DNA of 64,000 nucleotides, from positions 1 through 64,000 of the forward strand of contig NZ_JARIEA010000035.1 of assembly GCF_029267015.1 (NCBI RefSeq), written 5' to 3'. The DNA is from Sporosarcina ureae. Lineage in GTDB: Bacteria > Bacillota > Bacilli > Bacillales_A > Planococcaceae. Below the pieces are notes generated by a model, which was given only the letters and a program-made list of their open reading frames with translations, was not told where the DNA came from and ran no database searches. This document shows positions 15,949 to 23,771 of this stretch, piece after piece. Numbering within the stretch: the first letter of the stretch is position 1; each line of letters starts with the position of its first letter. A program made the position numbers and the translations under genes.

Positions 15949-18057
15949 TTACTTAATAATGAATAGTTTACGAGCTGATTGTTTTACTATTATTCCTTCT
16001 GTGGAGACTGGATCAATTACGACTAAAGAATATAATTGACCTTCCATATAGTCTTCTTCAGGTGTCACAGTGACTGTTACACCGTTGGCCTTTACTGAAA
16101 CTGGCACTCGCTTACCTGTAACGTCTTCAACATAGATTTTATTTAAATTCGATTTTGAGTCCTGAATTTCTTTGTTGAACGTGACTGTAAACGCATGAGA
16201 AGGTTTCACTACTTCAGCATCGAAATAACGATACGGACGATCATTATCTACTATAAATACTTTTTTCGTCCCTTCAGGAATCAACGTTTCTTTTTTCGTC
16301 CCTTGTTCTCCCGCTTGTACAATATAATATCCTTCTATCATTTCCGTGTTTTCAATAAAAACGGAAGACCATGCTTCATTTTTCTTTTTCTGTACGTTTA
16401 AAAGGCTGTTATTCATAATTCCTTGAAGAGTAGTATGACTTGAAACTTCAAGTTTTGTTGATTTTTCCGAGAAATCGTACAGACGGCCTTCACCTTTTGT
16501 AAATAGATCAAATGCGACGAGTCCTTGAATGGCTTGCTCTGTAGCCATTCCGTCTGTTGAACCTGTCATAGTATGCTTGAAACCTCCATTATCGGTTTGG
16601 AAGCTTAACAAGTGATCTATCAAGTTAATACCGTTCTTTGTAAATTGTTCACCTTGTGGATCGATCTGATTCGCAGTCAAGCCAATAATGACTTGTGACG
16701 TCGCTTCACTGGAAATACCCCCAACAAACGCTTCATTAAATCCACCAGTAGGACCTTGACTTTCAGATAGAAAAGTTACTGCTTTCTCAACAGCTTTTTT
16801 AACAGCGGGTTGCTCATTATAAGGAGCTAATCCAATGAGAGCCATTGCCGTCATATCATAACTCGCAGTGCCTGTATTGCTTGTAGACAAACTCCATGCA
16901 CCATCTGCCCTTTGATAACTTAATAGGGCTTTAACTATCTTTTCACGATTCCATTTTGCATCTTTAGGAACTTCATAATTTTTCGTATCGAGCGCGACCA
17001 ACGCAAAAATCAAACCATTCGTTCCTTGGCGAGTCATCGTATCCACGTTTCGTATATCTATACTGTTATAAATTTTATCGAGTAAATCGATACCATTAAT
17101 ATTTTTGGGATCTCTCCCTATCGCTGCTGCCGCTATCGTCAAACGTTCTGCATCTGTTATTTTTAGTCGTTCCAAGTTCGCAACAATTTGTTGTTGAACA
17201 TTTTGTTCGAATATTTCTTCATAGCTTTCCGGTACAACGACTCCAGCTTTTGCTAAACCAACTGCTGTCCACTCGCTCGAAACAGATTTACTCAGTATAT
17301 AATCTGTAACTTTCTTAATTGCTTCAGGTACGCGTGCCTGAAGCGAAACTACCGTAATTTGTAGTGCGTCTGCAGCTTTCCCCACAACGGTTGCTTCCGA
17401 TGCAACTAGCGAGAAGTTTTCACGTCCCACTTTGCCGTTTAATTGAATCGTTACTTGCTGATCCGTATCTTGAGTAACTTTAGAAATTGTCAAATTAGAC
17501 TGTCCGATAGTCCAATTTTTCGGTTCTAGCGCTGCTGATGTAAAGGTATCTCCTATTAGATTCACTGTAATTGTAGGACTTTCACTATGTTCTATGACCT
17601 GCGTAGTCGTAGAGATAGCAGCCCAACGACCGTAGAAGAACTTTACAACGTCAGTATTCTTTAACACATAAGAAGCAGCTCCAACAGAAGGAGCTTTTCC
17701 GTTAACTGTATAATTCCAGCCATCCCAACCACCTAATTTTCCTGCTTCTTCATTATTAATAGAAGATACATAAGCTCCCCATTCACTTTCTATGATTGAG
17801 TAGTCTATGCTTTTACTATCCAATGCTTTCTTCAGCGCATCTAATGCATGTTGGCCCTCTGTAACTTGAATCGGTTCCTTTAAAATCACACCTGACAAGC
17901 CCTCTACTTCTAAATCTACCGCATAAGTAGCAGCTTGCATGCTCGTGTTAGTCTGTTGAACATCCGTATTAGCTAAAGCAACTGAACTACTTGCAGGTAA
18001 CAGCATCGTTACTGCTAGTAAAACACTTGCCATGATGGATACATAACGCTTAAACAA
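15949..18057 (-). CDS. Secreted intrinsic-factor/transcobalamin-like protein
   Basis: 702 aa from a TTG with GAGGGGG seven bases upstream. Signal peptide 1-29 (ends VALA-NT), DUF4430 (about 45-140, containing GGWDGWNYTVNG), an Ig-like stretch (145-235), alpha/alpha toroid (240-530) closely similar to the neighbour's, and a C-terminal beta domain (about 545-702, ending SARKLFIIK) without SLH motifs. First gene of the cobalamin-riboswitch operon, so likely a soluble or loosely bound corrinoid binder that works with the SLH paralogue. Its stop codon overlaps the next gene's ribosome site. No enzyme motif (DxDD) of true terpene cyclases is evident. Confidence 0.83.
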   Translation of the reverse strand: MFKRYVSIMASVLLAVTMLLPASSSVALANTDVQQTNTSMQAATYAVDLEVEGLSGVILKEPIQVTEGQHALDALKKALDSKSIDYSIIESEWGAYVSSINNEEAGKLGGWDGWNYTVNGKAPSVGAASYVLKNTDVVKFFYGRWAAISTTTQVIEHSESPTITVNLIGDTFTSAALEPKNWTIGQSNLTISKVTQDTDQQVTIQLNGKVGRENFSLVASEATVVGKAADALQITVVSLQARVPEAIKKVTDYILSKSVSSEWTAVGLAKAGVVVPESYEEIFEQNVQQQIVANLERLKITDAERLTIAAAAIGRDPKNINGIDLLDKIYNSIDIRNVDTMTRQGTNGLIFALVALDTKNYEVPKDAKWNREKIVKALLSYQRADGAWSLSTSNTGTASYDMTAMALIGLAPYNEQPAVKKAVEKAVTFLSESQGPTGGFNEAFVGGISSEATSQVIIGLTANQIDPQGEQFTKNGINLIDHLLSFQTDNGGFKHTMTGSTDGMATEQAIQGLVAFDLFTKGEGRLYDFSEKSTKLEVSSHTTLQGIMNNSLLNVQKKKNEAWSSVFIENTEMIEGYYIVQAGEQGTKKETLIPEGTKKVFIVDNDRPYRYFDAEVVKPSHAFTVTFNKEIQDSKSNLNKIYVEDVTGKRVPVSVKANGVTVTVTPEEDYMEGQLYSLVVIDPVSTEGIIVKQSARKLFIIK

Positions 18058-18094
18058 ATCAATTCCCCCTCGTCCTAGTTTGGTAAATTGAACA

Positions 18095-18131
18095 CAAAAA
18101 AGCCCTTGCCTCCAGAAAGAGACAAGGGCAC
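18095..18131 (-). terminator. Expression-platform terminator of the cobalamin riboswitch
   Basis: On the minus strand GCCCTTGTCTC pairs with GAGGCAAGGGC and is followed by TTTTTT, 40 bases before the first gene. Together with the upstream aptamer it indicates transcription attenuation when cobalamin is bound. Confidence 0.85.
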
Positions 18132-18174
18132 TATGTATAGACGGACTTCAGTCACTAAATTATTACATCCAATA

Positions 18175-18352
18175 CAATATGCATACCTCTTCCTGGGAGG
18201 CGTAACGCATGTTATTTTGGCAAGTCTCCTGACTTATGGATCATCATATCTTCAACCTTCCCAGTTTTTCACCAGTGGTATTATGAAGATACTTCCCATT
18301 TACAGTGGCCGGACCGTACAGGATTTTCACCTGTTTCCTTTTTCATCTTTAC
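18175..18352 (-). promoter_or_regulatory. Cobalamin riboswitch (B12 box)
   Basis: The minus strand carries the conserved B12 box AAGTCAGGAGACTTGCC (around 18219-18236), plus GCCACTGTA and GGTGAAAATCCTGTACGG, in the order known for adenosyl/methyl-cobalamin riboswitches. A terminator follows. Controls the two binder proteins and the ECF transporter. Confidence 0.95.
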
Positions 18353-18442
18353 AGTAATGTAAAGAACCAAAATATTCTATTCAATTTTACAATAGTATAT
18401 CACAAGCTTACTTGCTACTTTTTGTTATTTCAAAAGAATAGT

Positions 18443-18482
18443 ATAAAAGACCGATAAAAGAAATCTTTCATCGATCTTTTTT
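18443..18482 (-). terminator. Terminator after the 58-aa gene
   Basis: AAAAGATCGAT pairs with ATCGGTCTTTT with one G-U pair; a T-rich stretch follows on the minus strand. Confidence 0.6.
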
Positions 18483-18525
18483 GAAACTATTTATTTCAAT
18501 TCACGCTCTATCATCGAGTAAATGC

Positions 18526-18702
18526 TTACAGTTCCTGATAGTCTCGCTGATACACTCCGCCGTCTTTCACTTCTGCGTGATAGAGTGCTTTCAAAGCAAA
18601 GCTTTTTTCAAGTTCATGTTCTTTCATGATTTCTTTCAAACGTCTGTTCAACTCGGGACTATGTTTTACAAGCTGAAGCATTTTAGGTTGTGAATATTGC
18701 AT
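18526..18702 (-). CDS. Small charged protein, unknown (58 aa)
   Basis: Begins at ATG 18702 after TGAGGAGGAGATTACC, an excellent ribosome site, and stops at TAA 18526. Highly helical and charged (LNRRLKEIMKEHELEKSF) with a C-terminal VKDGGVYQRDYQEL. No membrane segment. A terminator follows, so it looks like a monocistronic gene. I do not recognise the family. It is shorter than most gene-finder cut-offs and easy to miss. Confidence 0.7.
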   Translation of the reverse strand: MQYSQPKMLQLVKHSPELNRRLKEIMKEHELEKSFALKALYHAEVKDGGVYQRDYQEL

Positions 18703-18955
18703 GGTAATCTCCTCCTCATATCATTTGTTTCTTTAGTATAACACGGCTGTACTTTCTACGTTACACGAACACTGAACACTGCTATACGTGGAAATTCTTC
18801 ACTAAGTGTTGTACACTGTCACAATGCATCCGACACGAAGTTCCGTAAAAGTAATCCAGTATATAGCCGAATCCCACATCTGTGCGTGAGAAGAATTGTT
18901 TTTACTATGAATCATTGTAGTAATGAGACCGTAAAGGACATGTAAGAATTTTAAC

Positions 18956-18980
18956 GTTTACACGCTATGAATGTGGGTAG
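18956..18980 (+). promoter_or_regulatory. Sigma-B-like promoter of opuD
   Basis: GTTTAC (18956-18961), 13-base spacer and GGGTAG (18975-18980) match the sigma-B consensus GTTT..-GGGTAT well, 85 bases before the start. opuD of B. subtilis is partly sigma-B dependent. The rest of the 360-base gap 18703-19064 shows nothing else that I can name. Confidence 0.55.
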
Positions 18981-19064
18981 TGTTAAGTGTATGTCTGTAA
19001 TTTTACGAAGACGATGCAATTATTCAGCTCCAATGTGGGACTACATGAAATATAAGGAGGACGT

Positions 19065-20555
19065 ATGAAAAAAGTATCGATATCATTCTATATTACGTTA
19101 GTGGCTGTCGTATTGGCAGTCGGTTACGGCGTGATTGCGCCCGTGCACTTCGAAGAAATCACTTCTTCTATAAAGAACTTTATTTCAGATTCATTTGGTT
19201 GGTACTATTTACTGACTGTTTCCATGTTGTTCTTCGTTTCAGTATATTTAATATTCAGTCCGATCGGTAGAATCCGATTGGGGAAAGATACGGATAGACC
19301 ACAGTTTTCATTATTTTCATGGCTTGCTATGTTATTTTCAGCAGGTATGGGGATCGGTCTTGTATTCTACGGGGCAGCAGAACCACTATCGCATTATGCA
19401 GTAGACCCTGCTACAACAGCTCCTGAAACGAAAGCTGCTTATAAAGAAGCAATGCGCGAAACATTTTTCCACTGGGGTTTCCATGCGTGGTCCGTTTACG
19501 GTATGACGGCTTTAGCGTTAGCGTACTTCCAGTTCCGCAAAGGACAACCCGGCTTGATCTCCGCAACACTTCGTCCAATCTTTGGTGACCGTGTAGACGG
19601 AAAACTAGGAACGGTTATTGACGTATTCGCGATATTCGCTACTGTTTTTGGTGTAGCTACATCACTTGGATTCGGTGCGGTTCAGATTAACGCCGGACTC
19701 AATTACTTATTCAATATCCCAATTGGATTCTGGTCACAGTTCGTCATCATCGCAATAGTGACGGTATTATTCATGATTTCTGCATGGAGTGGACTAGGAA
19801 AAGGAATAAGGATTTTATCCAATACCAATATGATATTGGCATTAGCTTTGCTAATCTTCATTATCGCGCTCGGCCCGACATTATTAATCTTTAACATGTT
19901 CACTGATTCTATCGGAGGGTATTTGGAACATCTGATTCGAATGAGTTTCCGTACAGCACCGCTGACGCCTGAAAATCGCTCATGGCTCAATGACTGGACG
20001 CTTTTCTACTGGTCTTGGTGGATAGCTTGGTCACCATTTGTCGGTATGTTCATTGCACGCGTTTCAAAAGGCAGAACGATTCGCGAGTTCATGATTGGCG
20101 TACTAGTTGTACCTACAGTATTGAGTATGGTTTGGTTCGCGGCATTCGGTACTACAGCGATCGAAACACAAAGAGCAGGCATTATCGACCTAGCTTCAAG
20201 CGCAACTGAACTGACAATCTTTGAGATGTTCAGTGGACTACCTTGGTCATTTGTGATTTCCGTTATCGCCATTTTGCTGATTACATCATTCTTCATTACT
20301 TCAGCGGATTCGGCTACATTTGTACTCGGCATGCAGTCGTCGTACGGTTCATTGACTCCACCTAATAATTTGAAAATTGTATGGGGTGTCATTCAATCTT
20401 CCATCGCAATTATCCTACTTTATGTGGGTGGATTGGACGCATTGCAAAACGTCATCATTATTGCCGCTTTGCCGTTCTCCATCATACTGATTATGATGGT
20501 TACTTCTCTGTTCAAATCATTGAAGGACGAACGAAAACGAATAAAACGCAAGTAA
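19065..20555 (+). CDS. opuD: BCCT-family compatible-solute transporter (OpuD-like)
   Basis: Sodium-coupled uptake of glycine betaine or related trimethylammonium compounds for osmoprotection. 496 aa, 12 hydrophobic helices, with the signature glycine stretch AGMGIGLVFYGAAEP in helix 3 and the Trp-rich motif WTLFYWSWWIAWSPF in helix 8, both hallmarks of BCCT transporters. Charged C-terminal tail KDERKRIKRK is typical of osmosensing members. RBS ATAAGGAGGACGT precedes the ATG. Choline or carnitine transport is possible; betaine is the most likely. Confidence 0.9.
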   Translation: MKKVSISFYITLVAVVLAVGYGVIAPVHFEEITSSIKNFISDSFGWYYLLTVSMLFFVSVYLIFSPIGRIRLGKDTDRPQFSLFSWLAMLFSAGMGIGLVFYGAAEPLSHYAVDPATTAPETKAAYKEAMRETFFHWGFHAWSVYGMTALALAYFQFRKGQPGLISATLRPIFGDRVDGKLGTVIDVFAIFATVFGVATSLGFGAVQINAGLNYLFNIPIGFWSQFVIIAIVTVLFMISAWSGLGKGIRILSNTNMILALALLIFIIALGPTLLIFNMFTDSIGGYLEHLIRMSFRTAPLTPENRSWLNDWTLFYWSWWIAWSPFVGMFIARVSKGRTIREFMIGVLVVPTVLSMVWFAAFGTTAIETQRAGIIDLASSATELTIFEMFSGLPWSFVISVIAILLITSFFITSADSATFVLGMQSSYGSLTPPNNLKIVWGVIQSSIAIILLYVGGLDALQNVIIIAALPFSIILIMMVTSLFKSLKDERKRIKRK

Positions 20556-20597
20556 AAAAAGGAACACCAACGCAAATTTGCGAGGTGTTCCTTTTTT
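20554..20597. terminator. Bidirectional terminator between opuD and metY
   Basis: AAGGAACACC pairs with GGTGTTCCTT; A-run before and T-run after serve both converging genes. Confidence 0.85.
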
Positions 20598-20602
20598 GTA
20601 TA

Positions 20603-21883
20603 TCAGTTTGTTGCTTTTTCAATTGCTTGTTTCAAATCCGCAATAATATCCTCTGCCGATTCCAATCCGACTGACAGACGGATTAGTTCTTCGCTTACAC
20701 CCGAGTTCTTTAAATCCTCTGCTGATAACTGTTGATGTGTAGTAGAAGCGGGATGGATGATCAACGACTTTGCATCTCCAACGTTCGCGACATGAGACCA
20801 AATCTCCACATTATCGATAACTTCGCGACCTGCATCGCGCCCACCTTTGATTCCAAATACAATGATGGAGCCATACCCATTCTTCAAGTGTTTAGTAGCC
20901 AGTTCCGCTGTAGGATGATCTTCAAGACCCGTATATGTCACCCATTCTACTGCTTCGTGACCTTGCAGGAATGCCGCCACTTTCTGCGCATTTTCATTGT
21001 GGCGAGGTACGCGTAAATGAAGTGTTTCTAGACCTTGCAGCAAGTTGAATGCACTGTCAGGAGCCAGACATGGACCAAAGTCTCTCAGCAATTGCACACG
21101 CAGTTTTGTTGCGAAAGCAGCCGCTGCAGTATCGATACCGTAACGTAAGCCATGGTAAGACTCATCAGGCTCCGTGAAACCCGGGAACCTTCCTTGTGTC
21201 CAGTCAAATTTACCTGCATCGACCGCTACTCCACCAATTGTCGTGCCATGCCCTCCAATCCACTTCGTTGCCGAATGAATAACAACGTCCGCACCAAATT
21301 CAATCGGATTCGAGCCATATGGAGATGGGAATGTATTATCGACAAGCAACGGAATCCCATTTTCATGCGCGATATTCGCAACAGCTTCCACGTCCAGAAC
21401 CTGCAGGCTTGGGTTACCGATAGTTTCTGCAAACAAGGCTTTTGTTTTATCCGTAATGGCTGCTTCAAAATTCTTTGGAGCTGATGCGTCCACAAACTTC
21501 ACAGTAATACCGTAACGCGGTAATGTCACAGCGAATAAGTTGTATGTACCACCGTACAGATTGCTAGCTGCAACAATTTCATCGCCAGCTTCGGCAATGT
21601 TCATAATAGAGAACGCAATGGCCGCCATTCCGGAAGACAACGCGACCGCCGCGGTACCACCTTCAAGCTGTGCAACGCGCTCTTCGAAAACAGCTACTGT
21701 CGGGTTCGTGATACGTGTATAGATATTGCCTGCTTCTTTCAAGGCAAATAAATTTTGAGCATGTTCCGTGTCTCTGAATACATAAGAAGTCGTACGATGA
21801 ATTGGCAACGCACGTGAACCCGACTCCGGATCCGGCTTTTGCCCTCCATGTAATAAAATCGTTTCTGGCTGTAAATTCGTCAT
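20603..21883 (-). CDS. metY: O-acetylhomoserine sulfhydrylase (MetY-type)
   Basis: PLP enzyme making homocysteine from O-acetylhomoserine and sulfide, i.e. direct sulfhydrylation into methionine. 426 aa from the ATG at 21883, which has GGGG seven bases upstream; two extra residues are possible. PLP lysine in VIHSATKWIGGHG (about 207); substrate-binding regions HGGQKPDPES and YTRITNPT at the N-terminus. Length 426 fits MetY rather than the shorter MetC/MetB group. A SAM riboswitch governs the transcript, consistent with methionine synthesis. Confidence 0.93.
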   Translation of the reverse strand: MTNLQPETILLHGGQKPDPESGSRALPIHRTTSYVFRDTEHAQNLFALKEAGNIYTRITNPTVAVFEERVAQLEGGTAAVALSSGMAAIAFSIMNIAEAGDEIVAASNLYGGTYNLFAVTLPRYGITVKFVDASAPKNFEAAITDKTKALFAETIGNPSLQVLDVEAVANIAHENGIPLLVDNTFPSPYGSNPIEFGADVVIHSATKWIGGHGTTIGGVAVDAGKFDWTQGRFPGFTEPDESYHGLRYGIDTAAAAFATKLRVQLLRDFGPCLAPDSAFNLLQGLETLHLRVPRHNENAQKVAAFLQGHEAVEWVTYTGLEDHPTAELATKHLKNGYGSIIVFGIKGGRDAGREVIDNVEIWSHVANVGDAKSLIIHPASTTHQQLSAEDLKNSGVSEELIRLSVGLESAEDIIADLKQAIEKATN

Positions 21884-21935
21884 AACCATTCCCCTTTTTT
21901 ATCATGTCTTTTTATCATATATCGATGGAACACCA

Positions 21936-22322
21936 GAAAAGTGGCAGAGGGCGTCTAGCTGCGACAGGCGTTGGAGGGCTGAACGCAAAGGAGTGTTCTT
22001 CTCCTTTTCGTTTAGACCGAAACGTCCCGAGCAGCTGCCCTCTGGAACTAGACACTCGAAAAGTGGCAGAGGGCGCCTAGCTGCGACAGGCGTTGGAGGG
22101 CTCAACGTAAAGGAGTGTTCTTCTCCTTTTCGTTTAGACCGAAACGTCCCGAGCTGCTGCCCTCTGGAACTAGACACTCGAAAAGTGCAAGAGGGCGCTT
22201 AGCTGCGACAGGCGTTGGAGGGCTCAACGCAAAGGAGTGTTCTTCTCCTTTTCGTTGAGCCTGAAACGTCCCGAGCTGCTGCCCTCTGGAACTCGACACT
22301 CGAAAAGTTGCAGAGGGCTCCT
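21936..22322 (-). repeat. 122-bp tandem repeat in the metY leader
   Basis: The anchor GTGGCAGAGGG or variants starts at 21941, 22063, 22185 and 22307, exactly 122 bases apart: three full units and a partial fourth. Each unit contains CAGAGGG and CCCTCTG arms that can pair. ORFs across it are repeat artefacts without consistent ribosome sites. It lies between the SAM-riboswitch terminator and the metY start, so it is transcribed as a long leader. Confidence 0.88.
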
Positions 22323-22326
22323 AGGT

Positions 22327-22361
22327 ACACAAAAAACCCTTCTTCCTAATAAGAAGAGGGC
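22327..22361 (-). terminator. SAM-riboswitch terminator
   Basis: CCCTCTTCTT pairs with AAGAAGGG on the minus strand, followed by TTTTTT; expression platform of the S-box. Confidence 0.85.
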
Positions 22362-22382
22362 TACGCTTTCGCTTATTCCCCC

Positions 22383-22482
22383 CTTATCTTCCAAACTACA
22401 TATAGTTTGTAGGAAGTAGCACCTTTGCTTTCGCCGGTTGCCGGGCATCACAGGGCCTAATCCCTCCGCCTCTCTTGATAAG
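22383..22482 (-). promoter_or_regulatory. SAM riboswitch (S-box)
   Basis: Minus strand begins CTTATCAAGAGAGGCGGAGG and continues GCCCTGTGATGCCCGGCAACC, the S-box core, closing with GATAAG to form P1. SAM binding should favour the downstream terminator and shut off metY. Confidence 0.96.
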
Positions 22483-22598
22483 AGTGTGTCTATTTGTTTT
22501 CCATCGTTGAAAAATAGTATACGGCTATTCCGAGTCTATTGCAAGGTAATTTAATAGAATGTTTAGAAATTAGTATATATTTTCACTTGCCACTTTAC

Positions 22599-22642
22599 TA
22601 AAAATCGCCAGAGACATGTTCAATGAACGATGTTCTGGCGAT
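22599..22642 (-). terminator. Terminator of the sulfur operon
   Basis: ATCGCCAGA and TCTGGCGAT form a stem, followed on the minus strand by TTTTTA. Confidence 0.75.
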
Positions 22643-22652
22643 GTTGATTTTA

Positions 22653-23429
22653 TTAGAATATATCCCACCAAATCTTCACGGCTGATGCCATGATGAGAAC
22701 GGCAAGGATGCCTTGTAGGATTTTGGTGTTTACTCTACGGCTGACTTTCACGCCGATTGGAGCTGCGATAATGCTTGCGATTATCATGACAAGAGCAGGC
22801 CCGTACGGCACTTGCCCAGTAAAGAATTTACCTGACGCCGAACCTACTGATGATAGTAATGTGATGGCCAATGATGTAGCAATTGTGACGCGTGTTGGGA
22901 TCTTTAGGATGACGAGCATAATCGGTACCATGATAAATGCACCACCAGCTCCAACGATTCCCGCTGCCAATCCAACAATGAATGCCGCACTGGAAGCTAT
23001 GACGCGATTGAATGTAATTTCTTCAATCGGCTGATCATCCAACCCCTTTTTCGGAATAAACATCATAATTGCCGCAAGCACAGCCAGGATACCATAGACG
23101 ATATTTACAGTCGCTTCTGACAACATGCTGGAACCTGCGCCGCCGATCACACTGCCGATCAACACACTAATCCCCATATAAAGAACAAGTGGCTTCAAAA
23201 TCAAATTACTTTTTCGGTACGCCAAAACTCCTGAAAGCGACGCAAAGAATACTTCAACTGCAGTAATCCCCGATACTTCATGTGGTGTAAACGCAGTAAA
23301 ACCAAGTAATGCAGGAATAAATAACAACATTGGATATTTGACAATCGCGCCCCCGATTCCCATCATTCCGGAAAGGAACGAGCCGACGAGTCCAATGAGG
23401 AAGATCGTAATAATAAATGGAATAGTCAT
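22653..23429 (-). CDS. yrkJ: TauE/SafE-family sulfite/organosulfur exporter (YrkJ-like)
   Basis: 258-aa membrane protein with about eight hydrophobic helices and the duplicated glycine-rich motifs of the TauE/SafE family (SGMMGIGGAIVKYP near 20 and AGIVGAGGAFIMVP near 158). Last gene of the operon yrkE-F-H-I-J; likely exports sulfite or thiosulfate formed by persulfide oxidation. RBS AAGGGAGAACATC. The substrate is inferred from context. Confidence 0.88.
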   Translation of the reverse strand: MTIPFIITIFLIGLVGSFLSGMMGIGGAIVKYPMLLFIPALLGFTAFTPHEVSGITAVEVFFASLSGVLAYRKSNLILKPLVLYMGISVLIGSVIGGAGSSMLSEATVNIVYGILAVLAAIMMFIPKKGLDDQPIEEITFNRVIASSAAFIVGLAAGIVGAGGAFIMVPIMLVILKIPTRVTIATSLAITLLSSVGSASGKFFTGQVPYGPALVMIIASIIAAPIGVKVSRRVNTKILQGILAVLIMASAVKIWWDIF

Positions 23430-23486
23430 GATGTTCTCCCTTCTTCCTGATGAAAGAGGGAGACAGCTATTCCCTCTACCCTAAGT

Positions 23487-23714
23487 TTATCCTTTTTGGA
23501 TCCAAAATTTAAAGACATCGGACTCTTGTTGCTGGTCTTTTATTTCATGATTACCTGAAGCCGCCCAAGCTGTTAAGTCGGACACTGACCCTTTGTCTGT
23601 CGTATGAATCTCCAGTACATCTCCTGTTTGCATATCCTTCATTGCTTTCTTTGCACGTACGATCGGCATTGGACATGCCAGGCCTTTTGCGTCTAAAAAT
23701 GTTGTTGAACTCAT
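23487..23714 (-). CDS. yrkI: TusA-like sulfur carrier (YrkI-like)
   Basis: 75-aa TusA/SirA-fold protein. The persulfide-carrying cysteine is in the N-terminal motif [14 protein letters not shown] (Cys14), with the family's conserved proline pair. Strong RBS AAAAGGAGAAGATAAAT. It would shuttle sulfane sulfur between the rhodanese-type neighbours. Its N-terminal half is nearly identical to the TusA half of the yrkF-like gene ([13 protein letters not shown]), pointing to duplication inside the operon. Confidence 0.9.
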   Translation of the reverse strand: MSSTTFLDAKGLACPMPIVRAKKAMKDMQTGDVLEIHTTDKGSVSDLTAWAASGNHEIKDQQQESDVFKFWIQKG

Positions 23715-23771
23715 ATTTATCTTCTCCTTTTAATGTGGATTATTGTTTTCCATCTGATTTAAAATAACTAT

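Noticed and set aside
13551..18057. Terpene cyclase or squalene-type enzyme
   Set aside because: Prenyltransferase-like repeats are present but no DxDD catalytic motif is evident, the proteins are secreted and the operon is cobalamin-regulated.
18088..18357. 89-aa plus-strand ORF
   Set aside because: Antisense to the cobalamin riboswitch and its terminator.
21902..22451. Several 65-91-aa ORFs with repeated ending
   Set aside because: Artefacts of the 122-bp tandem repeat and the SAM riboswitch.
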